Below the pieces are notes generated by a model, which ran no database searches, was not told the DNA's origin, and saw only the letters and a list, made by a program, of their open reading frames with translations. Positions 1-5,193 of a stretch of DNA of 5,193 bases are shown in pieces. The position numbers and the translations under genes were made by a program. The DNA lies in the NCBI GenBank assembly GCA_002348925.1, contig DEBV01000011.1, forward strand, positions 9,548-14,740, given 5' to 3'. Within the stretch, counting starts at the first letter, position 1. Each line of letters begins with the position of its first letter. Source of the DNA: Alphaproteobacteria bacterium UBA2947. GTDB taxonomy: Bacteria; Pseudomonadota; Alphaproteobacteria; Rs-D84.

Positions 1-16
1 ACAACTAAATATTTGT

Positions 17-46
17 AAAAAAAACACCGCCCTATCAAGCGGTGTT
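17..46 (-). terminator. Intrinsic terminator of the cold-shock gene
   Basis: An 8-bp perfect stem (39-46 with 23-30, loop 31-38) begins 21 nt beyond the stop codon of the cold-shock gene. On the minus strand it is followed by a run of T residues (complement of the A run 17-24, partly within the stem foot). This is the standard Rho-independent layout, and it ends the leftmost minus-strand transcript. Confidence 0.88.
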
Positions 47-66
47 ATTTATAAAGAAAAACTTCT

Positions 67-408
67 TTATTTTTTCCAGAACGCAAACCCACGTCTTTCT
101 TTGTGTTCTTCGCGGGATTTTCGTTCTTCACGTGCGCGACGACGTTCCGCGCGACGTTCTTGAAATCTCTTTGCAGATTCTTCATCACGTTGTATCAGTT
201 TCAAAGTTGTTACAGATAATTTTCCATTACGAACTTCTTCTTCAAATTCAACGATATCATTTTCATTTAAAAAACGAATATCTGCGGCCTTTAAAGCAGA
301 CGAATGAACAAATACATCATCTGTGTTTCCATCTTCATTTGGTGTGTCTGGGGCAATAAATCCAAAGCATTTTTTGCCGTTATACCATTTTACCTTTCCT
401 TGACGCAT
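67..408 (-). CDS. Cold-shock-domain RNA-binding protein with charged C-terminal tail
   Basis: A 113-residue protein. Residues 1-72 form a cold-shock domain, the five-stranded OB fold that binds single-stranded RNA or DNA and acts as an RNA chaperone in the cytoplasm. Visible signatures are the opening GKVKWYN, an RNP1-like strand K13-C-F-G-F-I18 (the usual second-position Gly is Cys) and an RNP2-like strand V32-F-V-H35. Classical Csp proteins are about 65-70 residues. This one adds about 40 residues, with 12 Arg, 5 Lys and about 10 acidic residues, ending in an aromatic/basic FAFWKK. The tail is probably a charged helix giving extra RNA affinity (inference). The ATG is chosen because AAAGGA lies 6 nt upstream (415-420). 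The gene is monocistronic: a terminator precedes it (502-530) and another follows (17-46). The domain assignment is firm; whether it is cold-induced or constitutive cannot be told. Confidence 0.93.
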   Translation of the reverse strand: MRQGKVKWYNGKKCFGFIAPDTPNEDGNTDDVFVHSSALKAADIRFLNENDIVEFEEEVRNGKLSVTTLKLIQRDEESAKRFQERRAERRRAREERKSREEHKERRGFAFWKK

Positions 409-435
409 AATAGATCCTTTTATGCTGTGGTTAAT

Positions 436-462
436 GGTTGTTGCGAAACCCTGTCAACAACC
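436..462 (-). repeat. 8-bp inverted repeat upstream of the cold-shock gene
   Basis: GGTTGTTG at 436-443 and CAACAACC at 455-462 are exact inverted copies separated by 11 bp, in the leader or promoter of the cold-shock gene. If transcription starts near 462-463 (promoter at 470-499), the repeat forms a hairpin at the very 5' end of the mRNA. If the TTGACA at 452-457 is the true -35 box, the repeat spans the promoter and would look like an operator. No T-run follows, so it is not a terminator. Confidence 0.6.
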
Positions 463-469
463 TGTTCTA

Positions 470-499
470 ATTGTACATTAAATACAAAACAAAACGCAA
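470..499 (-). promoter_or_regulatory. Candidate promoter of the cold-shock gene
   Basis: On the minus strand, TACAAT (470-475, 5/6 match to the -10 consensus) is preceded after 18 bp by TTGCGT (494-499, weak -35). This would start the mRNA near 462-463 with a 5' UTR of about 55 nt. A competing candidate is a perfect TTGACA at 452-457, but the hexamer 17 bp downstream (TTAACC) is a poor -10. Either would give a transcript independent of the upstream operon. Confidence 0.4.
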
Positions 500-501
500 G
501 G

Positions 502-530
502 AAAAACAAAGGGGGATATAATCATCCCCC
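502..530 (-). terminator. Terminator of the lysS operon
   Basis: A 7-bp GC-rich perfect stem (524-530 with 511-517, 6-nt loop) begins 7 nt after the stop codon at 538-540. On the minus strand it is followed by TTTGTTTTT. It separates the lysS operon from the cold-shock gene. Confidence 0.88.
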
Positions 531-537
531 TGGGTAT

Positions 538-1953
538 TTATTTTTTGTAATACCGTTCCAATTCTTTCATGATGAAATTAAAGAATTTCCCAGACATTGT
601 GTCTGTATTCACCGTCCAATTCGAATTAGAATACGGCATCGCGGACACCAATATGAATTTTGCCATCCATCTGAAAATGCGAATTTCTTGGTCTTTGGTC
701 AATTTTGCGGGTGCATTTTGAACATAAAAGACTTCGTTTTCAACCGCATTGTCAACCTTTTCCATTATAATATCTGTAATTTTCTGCGGATAATAAACGG
801 TTGATATTTTTGGGAAGCCTTCAAACAACATATCTTCATTACCAGCACTGTACAAAATATTCCAACCTATTCTGTCGAACAAATCTTCAACACAATCACA
901 AATTATTGCGTTATATTTCTTGATTCCTTCAAGATGCAAGGTTTCTGTAATATTTTCAAATTTTCCAACCACGATTTTCTTTGGGTCGTCAGATTTTTGA
1001 TTCTTTCTGGCCTTTTCGTACGCGCCATGTGTTTGATGTTCAAATTCAAAAAAGGTTCGAACCTGACAGATGATTTCCATTGGAATAACCTTGTCTGCGG
1101 TTCCTATGTTTAATATCAATTTAGCATCACGATAGCCACGTGGATTTGTTATATCAAAAAACTTGTCACGCACAGCGATTATTTTATCTGGCCACATATT
1201 GCAAATGCGTTCGATAAATGTGCGCGCTTGTGGTACCAAATCAAACAAACATTTTATACGCCATACATCTTCCAATCGGGCATAAGGTTTACGAATTTTA
1301 TCTAATTCACGAACCAATTCAACGGATATTTTTTCATGTCCAGAACCAATTATTCCCAAAACTTTTGCAGACGCATCTGTGATAAAAGATTTCGAAAAAG
1401 TTTCATGAATTTTATCAGATATTGCACGCGCAGATGCCAAACGCTTTGTTCGACCAATCACAGTGTACGCTGTTTGGGCGACTTCATTAACATAATCGTT
1501 ATAATATTTTCCCGTGATTTTATCCAACGAACGCGAAATACTTTTTTGTGCGCCAACAATAACTGTAACAATAGACGATACAGCCAAATCAATTTTATGT
1601 CCCTTTGTTGCAACAAAAAACTGATTGCGCATCGGGTCGCCATCCAATCTGTGATTAACTAAATACGGTTCCAATGGGTTAATATCAGAAATTGTGATTT
1701 GTTTATTCACTGGCGAATCTGTTTCGTAATCATATGCTTGCACAGCCGCCTTTGGCGCACCAAAACATTTGCCGATATATAAAAACACTTCGTAAAAACA
1801 GCCCTTGGAATCTGAATATAAAGTGTTCAAATAATCACGCGTGGCACTGTCTATGCGTTCTTCGGCAAAAGCCTTTTCAATCGCTTCAAGATTTTTTTCA
1901 TCATGCAACTTTGTAGCCAAGAGGTTGCTGTCATCATCTTTGGTAGCAAACAT
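538..1953 (-). CDS. RelA/SpoT-like (divergent ppGpp-synthetase fold) domain protein
   Basis: A 471-residue soluble protein with no signal peptide or obvious membrane span. Residues about 200-315 resemble the RelA/SpoT nucleotidyltransferase domain, which makes (p)ppGpp from ATP and GTP. Visible matches are LEDVWRIKCLF with D229 in the position of the Mg-binding Asp; RGYRD with Y274 as the guanine-stacking Tyr of the GY motif; PMEIICQVRT (291-300) for the E-x-Q-x-R-T strand; and H309-x-x-Y312 for the following helix. Two key positions deviate. The R-x-K ATP-binding motif appears as H206-E-K208, with K208 21 residues before D229 as I recall for Rel. The acidic residue E293 lies two positions before the place expected from Q297/R299, where I295 sits. 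Residues 1-180 and 320-471 match nothing I recognise, and I see no HD hydrolase, TGS or ACT domain. Start: AAAGGA 6 nt before the ATG. The 14-nt gap after lysS and a shared terminator indicate cotranscription. The fold call is from motifs read by eye; catalytic activity is uncertain. Confidence 0.68.
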   Translation of the reverse strand: MFATKDDDSNLLATKLHDEKNLEAIEKAFAEERIDSATRDYLNTLYSDSKGCFYEVFLYIGKCFGAPKAAVQAYDYETDSPVNKQITISDINPLEPYLVNHRLDGDPMRNQFFVATKGHKIDLAVSSIVTVIVGAQKSISRSLDKITGKYYNDYVNEVAQTAYTVIGRTKRLASARAISDKIHETFSKSFITDASAKVLGIIGSGHEKISVELVRELDKIRKPYARLEDVWRIKCLFDLVPQARTFIERICNMWPDKIIAVRDKFFDITNPRGYRDAKLILNIGTADKVIPMEIICQVRTFFEFEHQTHGAYEKARKNQKSDDPKKIVVGKFENITETLHLEGIKKYNAIICDCVEDLFDRIGWNILYSAGNEDMLFEGFPKISTVYYPQKITDIIMEKVDNAVENEVFYVQNAPAKLTKDQEIRIFRWMAKFILVSAMPYSNSNWTVNTDTMSGKFFNFIMKELERYYKK

Positions 1954-1967
1954 AAAAAATCCTTTTG

Positions 1968-3434
1968 CTATTTCATTATCGGGAACAGTATAACATCACG
2001 CGCTGTTGGTTGATTAAACACTATCATTGCCAAGCGGTCTATACCCATACCTACACCAGAAATTGGTGGAAAACCATGTTCCATTGCGCGAACAAAATCA
2101 TTATCTGGGTTGAACGCTTCTTCTTCACCCCCAGCAATATTTTTGGCTTGTTCTTCGAACGCCGCCAACTGTTGTATTGGGTTGACCAATTCAGAATAAC
2201 CTTTGCATAATTCGCCGCCAGCAACCAATAACTGATACATATCCAGTCTGCGATCATCTTCATCGTTATGACGCGCAAGTGGTACCATGTATGTAGGATA
2301 GTTATACAAGAAAGTTGGTTGAACTATTTGATTTCTGATTTTGCGTTTATAGACGTAATCAACTAATGTTGGAATAGATTTCAAATCGTCCAATTCGCCA
2401 TCTGGGAACATACCATTATCGACCAGTTGTTTACGCAATTTATCGACATCATCAAATTCAAGTATGCTGCAACCAAACAATTCGTTCATTTTCGCAGTAT
2501 AATCCATCATTTCGTATTTGCTGAAATCTAACATTGTGCCTTGGTATTCAATTTGCAATGTACCACGCGCCTTTTGAATCAGTTCTTGGACCATTTGCCA
2601 TGTAAAATCGATATTGCGTTTGTAATCCCAATATGCCGCATACCATTCTATCATTGTAAATTCTTGCAAGTGCATTGCGTCCATACCTTCGTTACGGAAA
2701 TCTTTTGCAACTTCGTAAACGCGATCAAAACCTGCGCCAATGGCTTGTTTCAAGAATAATTCTGGTGAAATACGCAATTGGAAATCTGCATCCAAAGCAT
2801 TGTGGTGTGTGGTAAAAGGTTTTGCTGCCGCACCAGATGCGATGTTTTGCATAATTGGTGTTTCGATTTCTAAAAAGCCATTTCTGTTCATAAATTCACG
2901 CAAATTATGTGTCATCTTGAAACGACCAAGCAATGCATTGCGTGCTTCTGGATTAGAAATAATATCCAAATATCTTTGGCGATAACGCGTTTCTGTATCC
3001 GTTAATCCATGATATTTTTCAGGCAATGGACGCAAAGCCTTTGCCAAGATTTCATATTTAGAAACACGAACAGTCAATTCACCAGCAGTTGTGTGATAAA
3101 GAGTACCTGTAATTCCAATAAAATCACCCATATCAACATTGGCTTTCATAAACTTATAAGTTTCTTCGCCCAATTCTTCGCGGGACATAGAAAATTGAAT
3201 TTCGCCTTCGATATCATAAATGCGTCCAAACATTAACTTGCCCAACCAACGCAGAGCCGTCACACGACCACACAACACAACAGGAGTATCATCAGCCAAT
3301 TCGCGCGCTTCGCTGATTTTATGAGAACGATCAAATTTATCTTTCCAGACGCAACCATCACGTTGTTTGATGTTTTCAACCTTTTGTAAACGTGCTTCAA
3401 GTTCGTTTGTTGATATCTGTGTGTTTTCTGCCAT
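1968..3434 (-). CDS. lysS: Lysyl-tRNA synthetase, class II
   Basis: Cytoplasmic enzyme that charges tRNA-Lys with lysine using ATP. The 488 residues match the usual bacterial length of about 490-505. An N-terminal OB-fold anticodon-binding domain (about 50-130) shows VVLCGRVTALRWLGKLMFG. The class II catalytic core follows: motif 1 around NGFLEIETPIM (185-195, P193), motif 2 around EVAKDFRNEG with R247 and EFTMIEWY (258-265), and motif 3 GVGMGIDRLAM with R467. The lysine-site segment reads E408-LCKGYSELVNP instead of the E. coli-type GNGFSELND, and motif 2 has HLQEFT instead of HNPEFT. Together with the DNDFVRAMEHGFPP stretch, this places it in a non-enterobacterial branch of LysRS. Start: ATG at 3432-3434 has AAGGGA 8 nt upstream. 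The longer in-frame GTG start at 3489-3491 has no ribosome binding site and would make coding sequence of the attenuator hairpin, so I reject it. It is the first gene of the operon with the RelA/SpoT-like gene. Confidence 0.97.
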   Translation of the reverse strand: MAENTQISTNELEARLQKVENIKQRDGCVWKDKFDRSHKISEARELADDTPVVLCGRVTALRWLGKLMFGRIYDIEGEIQFSMSREELGEETYKFMKANVDMGDFIGITGTLYHTTAGELTVRVSKYEILAKALRPLPEKYHGLTDTETRYRQRYLDIISNPEARNALLGRFKMTHNLREFMNRNGFLEIETPIMQNIASGAAAKPFTTHHNALDADFQLRISPELFLKQAIGAGFDRVYEVAKDFRNEGMDAMHLQEFTMIEWYAAYWDYKRNIDFTWQMVQELIQKARGTLQIEYQGTMLDFSKYEMMDYTAKMNELFGCSILEFDDVDKLRKQLVDNGMFPDGELDDLKSIPTLVDYVYKRKIRNQIVQPTFLYNYPTYMVPLARHNDEDDRRLDMYQLLVAGGELCKGYSELVNPIQQLAAFEEQAKNIAGGEEEAFNPDNDFVRAMEHGFPPISGVGMGIDRLAMIVFNQPTARDVILFPIMK

Positions 3435-3442
3435 TTTCTTTG

Positions 3443-3448
3443 TCCCTT
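3443..3448 (-). promoter_or_regulatory. Ribosome binding site that fixes the lysS start
   Basis: Minus-strand AAGGGA lies 8 nt before the ATG at 3432-3434 and just after the T-run of the leader terminator. It decides in favour of the 488-residue LysRS over the longer GTG-started form. Confidence 0.8.
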
Positions 3449-3458
3449 GGTTAATATT

Positions 3459-3487
3459 AAAAAACAGACGCAAGTTCAGTGCGTCCG
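3459..3487 (-). terminator. Intrinsic terminator inside the lysS leader (attenuator)
   Basis: On the minus strand, CGGACGCA (3480-3487) pairs with TGCGTCTG (3465-3472): 8 bp with one G-U, 7-nt loop, followed at once by six T (3459-3464). It lies 25 nt before the lysS ATG and downstream of the only good minus-strand promoter here, with no gene between to terminate. It therefore fits an attenuator controlling entry into lysS. The plus-strand reading has no T-run, so the orientation is clear. Confidence 0.78.
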
Positions 3488-3516
3488 TCACATTTATTTG
3501 TTGATGGTCGCACCTG
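3477..3516 (-). promoter_or_regulatory. Candidate antiterminator stem in the lysS leader
   Basis: Minus-strand CAGGTGCGACC (3506-3516) can pair with GGACGCACTG (3477-3486): nine base pairs, with one bulged G and one A-A mismatch, closing an A-rich loop of about 18-19 nt. The second arm overlaps the 5' arm of the terminator (3480-3487), so the two structures exclude each other. The first arm starts 2 nt after the stop codon of the leader ORF, inside the footprint of a ribosome sitting on that stop. Read by eye; energies were not computed. Confidence 0.5.
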
Positions 3517-3518
3517 TT

Positions 3519-3548
3519 TTATTCAAAAGAGCGTTTTATCATTTTCAT
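3519..3548 (-). CDS. Putative lysS leader peptide (9 codons, two Lys)
   Basis: ATG at 3546-3548 opens a nine-codon ORF, MKMIKRSFE, ending in TAA at 3519-3521. It begins about 23 nt after the predicted transcription start. Lys codons AAA are at codons 2 and 5. A ribosome that stalls there would leave the antiterminator arm (3506-3516) free. One that reaches the stop codon would cover it and let the terminator form. Weak points: no clear Shine-Dalgarno sequence before the ATG (only GGTATTTAAGTA), and AAA codons are common in AT-rich DNA. The second ATG at codon 3 could also start it, leaving one Lys codon. Confidence 0.45.
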   Translation of the reverse strand: MKMIKRSFE

Positions 3549-3578
3549 TACTTAAATACCGTTTTAAATCTGGGACAA

Positions 3579-3607
3579 TTTATAACACAAATATTACAAA
3601 TTATCAA
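3579..3607 (-). promoter_or_regulatory. Sigma70-type promoter of the lysS operon
   Basis: Minus-strand TTGATA (3602-3607, 5/6) and TATAAA (3579-3584, 5/6) are spaced by exactly 17 bp, with an extended TGn just before the -10 box. The predicted start near 3571 gives a leader of about 138 nt before the lysS ATG, which is unusually long for this compact DNA and houses the attenuator. Confidence 0.75.
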
Positions 3608-3622
3608 CTGTTTTTTAGCAAT

Positions 3623-3651
3623 TTGACTTTTTTTGCTTGATATGGTACAAA
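3623..3651 (+). promoter_or_regulatory. Promoter of the 458-residue helical-protein gene
   Basis: TTGACT (3623-3628, 5/6) and TACAAA (3646-3651, 4/6) are 17 bp apart, with an extended TGg before the -10 box. Transcription would start near 3658, about 19 nt before the ATG. Its -35 box lies 15 bp from that of the divergent lysS promoter, so the polymerases may compete for the site. Confidence 0.65.
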
Positions 3652-3676
3652 AACGGTATAAAGCAAGGGGTTTACG

Positions 3677-5053
3677 ATGAGTTTAAGTAAAAAAGAAATA
3701 CTGTCCATTGCACAAGATTCTACAACAACGTTTTATCTGTACAAAGATCAAGCAACCAGCGATGATTTAATTAAAATTATAAGGAACATACCCGCAAGAA
3801 CACCTGTCTTTATGCTTTTACCAATCGTAAAAACAATCTCAGAATACAAAATCGGCACTTTGACAGATGAAGTGAAATATGAATTGTTGTACACTATTGG
3901 TATTAAACGCAACAGCTATACAGATTTACAACAAATCGTTGATATGTTTCATACCTATAATATTTCTGTCCCAGATGACATGCCCAGCAAACTTGTTGAA
4001 GATATTCTTTCGTCAAAAACAGATTCTCTTGTCGATAAAGATTGTAAAATTTGGGCTGTTATAAACTGTATGAAACCAAAATTTACAAAGCAAATTATTA
4101 AAAGATTTATGGATAGCTCTTTGTTTTATGCTCAATCTAAGTTATTAGAGTATATATTAAACCAATTAGTTGCCGACAAAGATTTTACTTTTATATTGGA
4201 ACAACGACGTTTGTTTAATTATCTGTCGGAAAATAAACCAGAAGTAGCAAAACAAATTGTCAAAAGTGTATTTGACACAAAACAATTAGATTGGATTGCT
4301 GAACGTTTAAAAGAACATCCTAACTATAAGCGCGGTATTTTGTTTTCAAATGATCTGACCGAACAGATGGTTGATTTATGCTTGAAAGAACACAGAGCAG
4401 ATCTTGTTTTCAATACGGATGACAATGTGTTTGACTATGTGACCAACACAAAACCAGCGTTGGCAAAGGCAGCGTTGCAACAACTGTTTGAAGACAAGAA
4501 AGAAGAATTTATATCTTCTAATCCAAAAGTTTTGTCTTACATCCTTAAATACGAACCAGAATTGTTGAAAAAATTGTCAGCAAAGAAAACCGTTATGGAA
4601 ACCGTAAAACCATTAGAAACTCTGGCATTATTAAATAAAATGCCTTTGCCAGATGCCGATTTGGAATTCGCATACATAAAAAGAGATAACAAAGCAAATA
4701 ATGTATTTCCACCAAAAGAAAAATTATCACCAGAAACGCAAGATTATATCAGCATCATAACTGGGGAAAAAGTGAAAGACACGGCATTGTTTAAAAGGTT
4801 AAGCGCACGTGTAATATCTGCACTGATAGATTGTCATTTTAATGATCAAGCAGACTGGTATAAAATCATGGAACAATTGCTGATTGCAAATCCAAATCTG
4901 GATGTGAAATTCATTCAACAAATGTTAAACATCGACAGAAGAACAGAAGTCCTGATCAAACGCCACTGGAAAGGCAGTTTAAGGAAGATATATTTAAAGG
5001 AATTAAAACAAACACTGATGTCTGTGTTTAAACAAAATCAAAAGAAACGTTAA
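3677..5053 (+). CDS. Hypothetical helical-repeat protein, family not recognised
   Basis: A 458-residue protein starting at an ATG preceded by AAGGGG at 6 nt (3665-3670). I do not recognise a family and see no enzyme motif, signal peptide or membrane segment. It looks almost entirely alpha-helical, with loosely repeated helical units in which a hydrophobic helix is followed by Lys/Glu-Pro and an amphipathic helix: IWAVINCMKPKFTKQI (125-140), FNYLSENKPEVAKQIV (180-195), FDYVTNTKPALAKAAL (252-267), LSYILKYEPELLKKLS (286-301). Weaker cousins occur around P215 and P406. This suggests an alpha-solenoid scaffold of ARM/HEAT/TPR-like kind (inference). The C-terminus is very basic, ending KQNQKKR. The gene is monocistronic, with its own promoter (3623-3651) and terminator (5052-5079). 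Normal codon use and a long open frame make it a real gene. A nucleic-acid or protein-interaction role is only a guess. Confidence 0.86.
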   Translation: MSLSKKEILSIAQDSTTTFYLYKDQATSDDLIKIIRNIPARTPVFMLLPIVKTISEYKIGTLTDEVKYELLYTIGIKRNSYTDLQQIVDMFHTYNISVPDDMPSKLVEDILSSKTDSLVDKDCKIWAVINCMKPKFTKQIIKRFMDSSLFYAQSKLLEYILNQLVADKDFTFILEQRRLFNYLSENKPEVAKQIVKSVFDTKQLDWIAERLKEHPNYKRGILFSNDLTEQMVDLCLKEHRADLVFNTDDNVFDYVTNTKPALAKAALQQLFEDKKEEFISSNPKVLSYILKYEPELLKKLSAKKTVMETVKPLETLALLNKMPLPDADLEFAYIKRDNKANNVFPPKEKLSPETQDYISIITGEKVKDTALFKRLSARVISALIDCHFNDQADWYKIMEQLLIANPNLDVKFIQQMLNIDRRTEVLIKRHWKGSLRKIYLKELKQTLMSVFKQNQKKR

Positions 5054-5079
5054 AAAAGCGCCCTTTTGGGCGTTTTTTT
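5052..5079 (+). terminator. Terminator of the helical-protein gene
   Basis: CGCCC (5059-5063) pairs with GGGCG (5068-5072) around a TTTT loop. It is extended by a G-U and A-T pairs, and seven T follow (5073-5079). It overlaps the last base(s) of the TAA stop codon. The A-run on the other side makes it potentially bidirectional. Confidence 0.92.
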
Positions 5080-5108
5080 ATACAAAACACATTATAATAA
5101 AAAAACAC

Positions 5109-5137
5109 TTGCAATATTCAAAAAATTATGTAAGAAT
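5109..5137 (+). promoter_or_regulatory. Candidate tRNA-Gly promoter
   Basis: TTGCAA (5109-5114) and AAGAAT (5132-5137) are 17 bp apart, with an extended TGt before the -10 box. The following bases contain a GC-rich stretch (GCGGGC, 5140-5145) where the discriminator should lie, as is usual for stable-RNA promoters under ppGpp control. The start would fall only a few nucleotides before the mature tRNA. A perfect TATAAT at 5093-5098 is an alternative but lacks a -35 partner. Confidence 0.45.
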
Positions 5138-5148
5138 ATGCGGGCAAT

Positions 5149-5193
5149 GCGAGCGTAGCTCAGTTGGCTAGAGCGCAACCTTGCCAAGGTTGA
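5149..5193 (+). tRNA. tRNA-Gly (anticodon GCC), 5' part, cut by window end
   Basis: The first 45 nt of a tRNA are present: acceptor 5' strand GCGAGCG (5149-5155), TA, D stem GCTC/GAGC (5158-5161 and 5171-5174) with loop AGTTGGCTA, anticodon stem CAACC/GGTTG (5176-5180 and 5188-5192) and loop TTGCCAA, with anticodon GCC at 5183-5185. GCC reads glycine codons GGC and GGU. The variable loop, T arm and acceptor 3' strand lie beyond the window, so acceptor pairing cannot be checked. Confidence 0.95.

Larger units (their letters stand above)
3556..3659. repeat. 10-bp inverted repeat near both divergent start sites
   Basis: ATACCGTTTT at 3556-3565 and its exact reverse complement AAAACGGTAT at 3650-3659 lie just downstream of the -10 boxes of the two divergent promoters, one for each direction. 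They could be shared initial-transcribed or operator sequence for one regulator. A chance match in AT-rich DNA is possible. Confidence 0.4.

Noticed and set aside
42..359. Plus-strand ORF antisense to the cold-shock gene
   Set aside because: The minus strand encodes a clear cold-shock domain with RBS and terminator; the plus-strand product has no recognisable features.
304..804. Plus-strand ORF of 166 codons
   Set aside because: It crosses the ends of two minus-strand genes and the terminator between them, and is the antisense shadow of well-supported coding regions.
3435..3491. In-frame GTG extension adding 19 residues to LysRS
   Set aside because: No Shine-Dalgarno sequence precedes the GTG, the extension would translate the leader terminator, and the ATG at 3432-3434 has a good RBS.
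3435..3572. T-box or lysine riboswitch in the lysS leader
   Set aside because: The leader of about 138 nt is too short for a lysine riboswitch plus expression platform, and I see no T-box consensus or specifier stem. The pieces fit leader-peptide attenuation better.
5093..5098. Perfect TATAAT upstream of the tRNA as main promoter
   Set aside because: The position 17 bp upstream falls in the terminator hairpin of the preceding gene and has no -35 match. The promoter at 5109-5137 fits the tRNA start better.
1..5193. CRISPR arrays, insertion sequences, attachment sites
   Set aside because: I saw no regularly spaced direct repeats, transposase gene or long terminal inverted repeats. The truncated tRNA at the right edge could be an integration site but nothing in the window shows it.

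Overview
The window is AT-rich bacterial DNA. It holds four protein genes, the first 45 nt of a tRNA-Gly gene, and compact intergenic regions with recognisable sigma70-type promoters and intrinsic terminators. UGG serves as the tryptophan codon, each gene has a Shine-Dalgarno sequence 6-8 nt before its ATG, and the -35/-10 boxes are of the TTGACA/TATAAT type. This points to an ordinary bacterium with a reduced or AT-biased genome. A host-associated or gut proteobacterium of alphaproteobacterial type is my guess, held with low confidence, because nothing here is strictly diagnostic.

Left part, minus strand: a small cold-shock-domain protein with an unusual Arg/Glu-rich tail (67-408) forms its own transcription unit, with its own terminator (17-46). 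Upstream lies a two-gene operon read right to left. It starts with lysS, class II lysyl-tRNA synthetase (1968-3434). After only 14 nt comes a 471-residue protein (538-1953) whose middle resembles a divergent RelA/SpoT (ppGpp synthetase) domain, and a hairpin terminator (502-530) closes the operon.

Middle: the 242-bp divergent region 3435-3676 is the most interesting stretch. It carries back-to-back promoters. The lysS promoter (3579-3607) gives a leader of about 138 nt. That leader contains a 9-codon ORF (MKMIKRSFE) with two Lys codons, an arm just after its stop codon that can form an antiterminator, and then a textbook intrinsic terminator (3459-3487) located before the lysS ribosome binding site. 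This layout is what a trp/pheST-type ribosome-mediated attenuator would look like, here sensing lysyl-tRNA. If real, lysine starvation would raise both LysRS and the RelA/SpoT-like protein.

Right part, plus strand: a 458-residue all-helical protein of unknown family (3677-5053) has its own promoter and terminator. A promoter with a GC-rich discriminator then leads into tRNA-Gly(GCC), which is cut by the window end.
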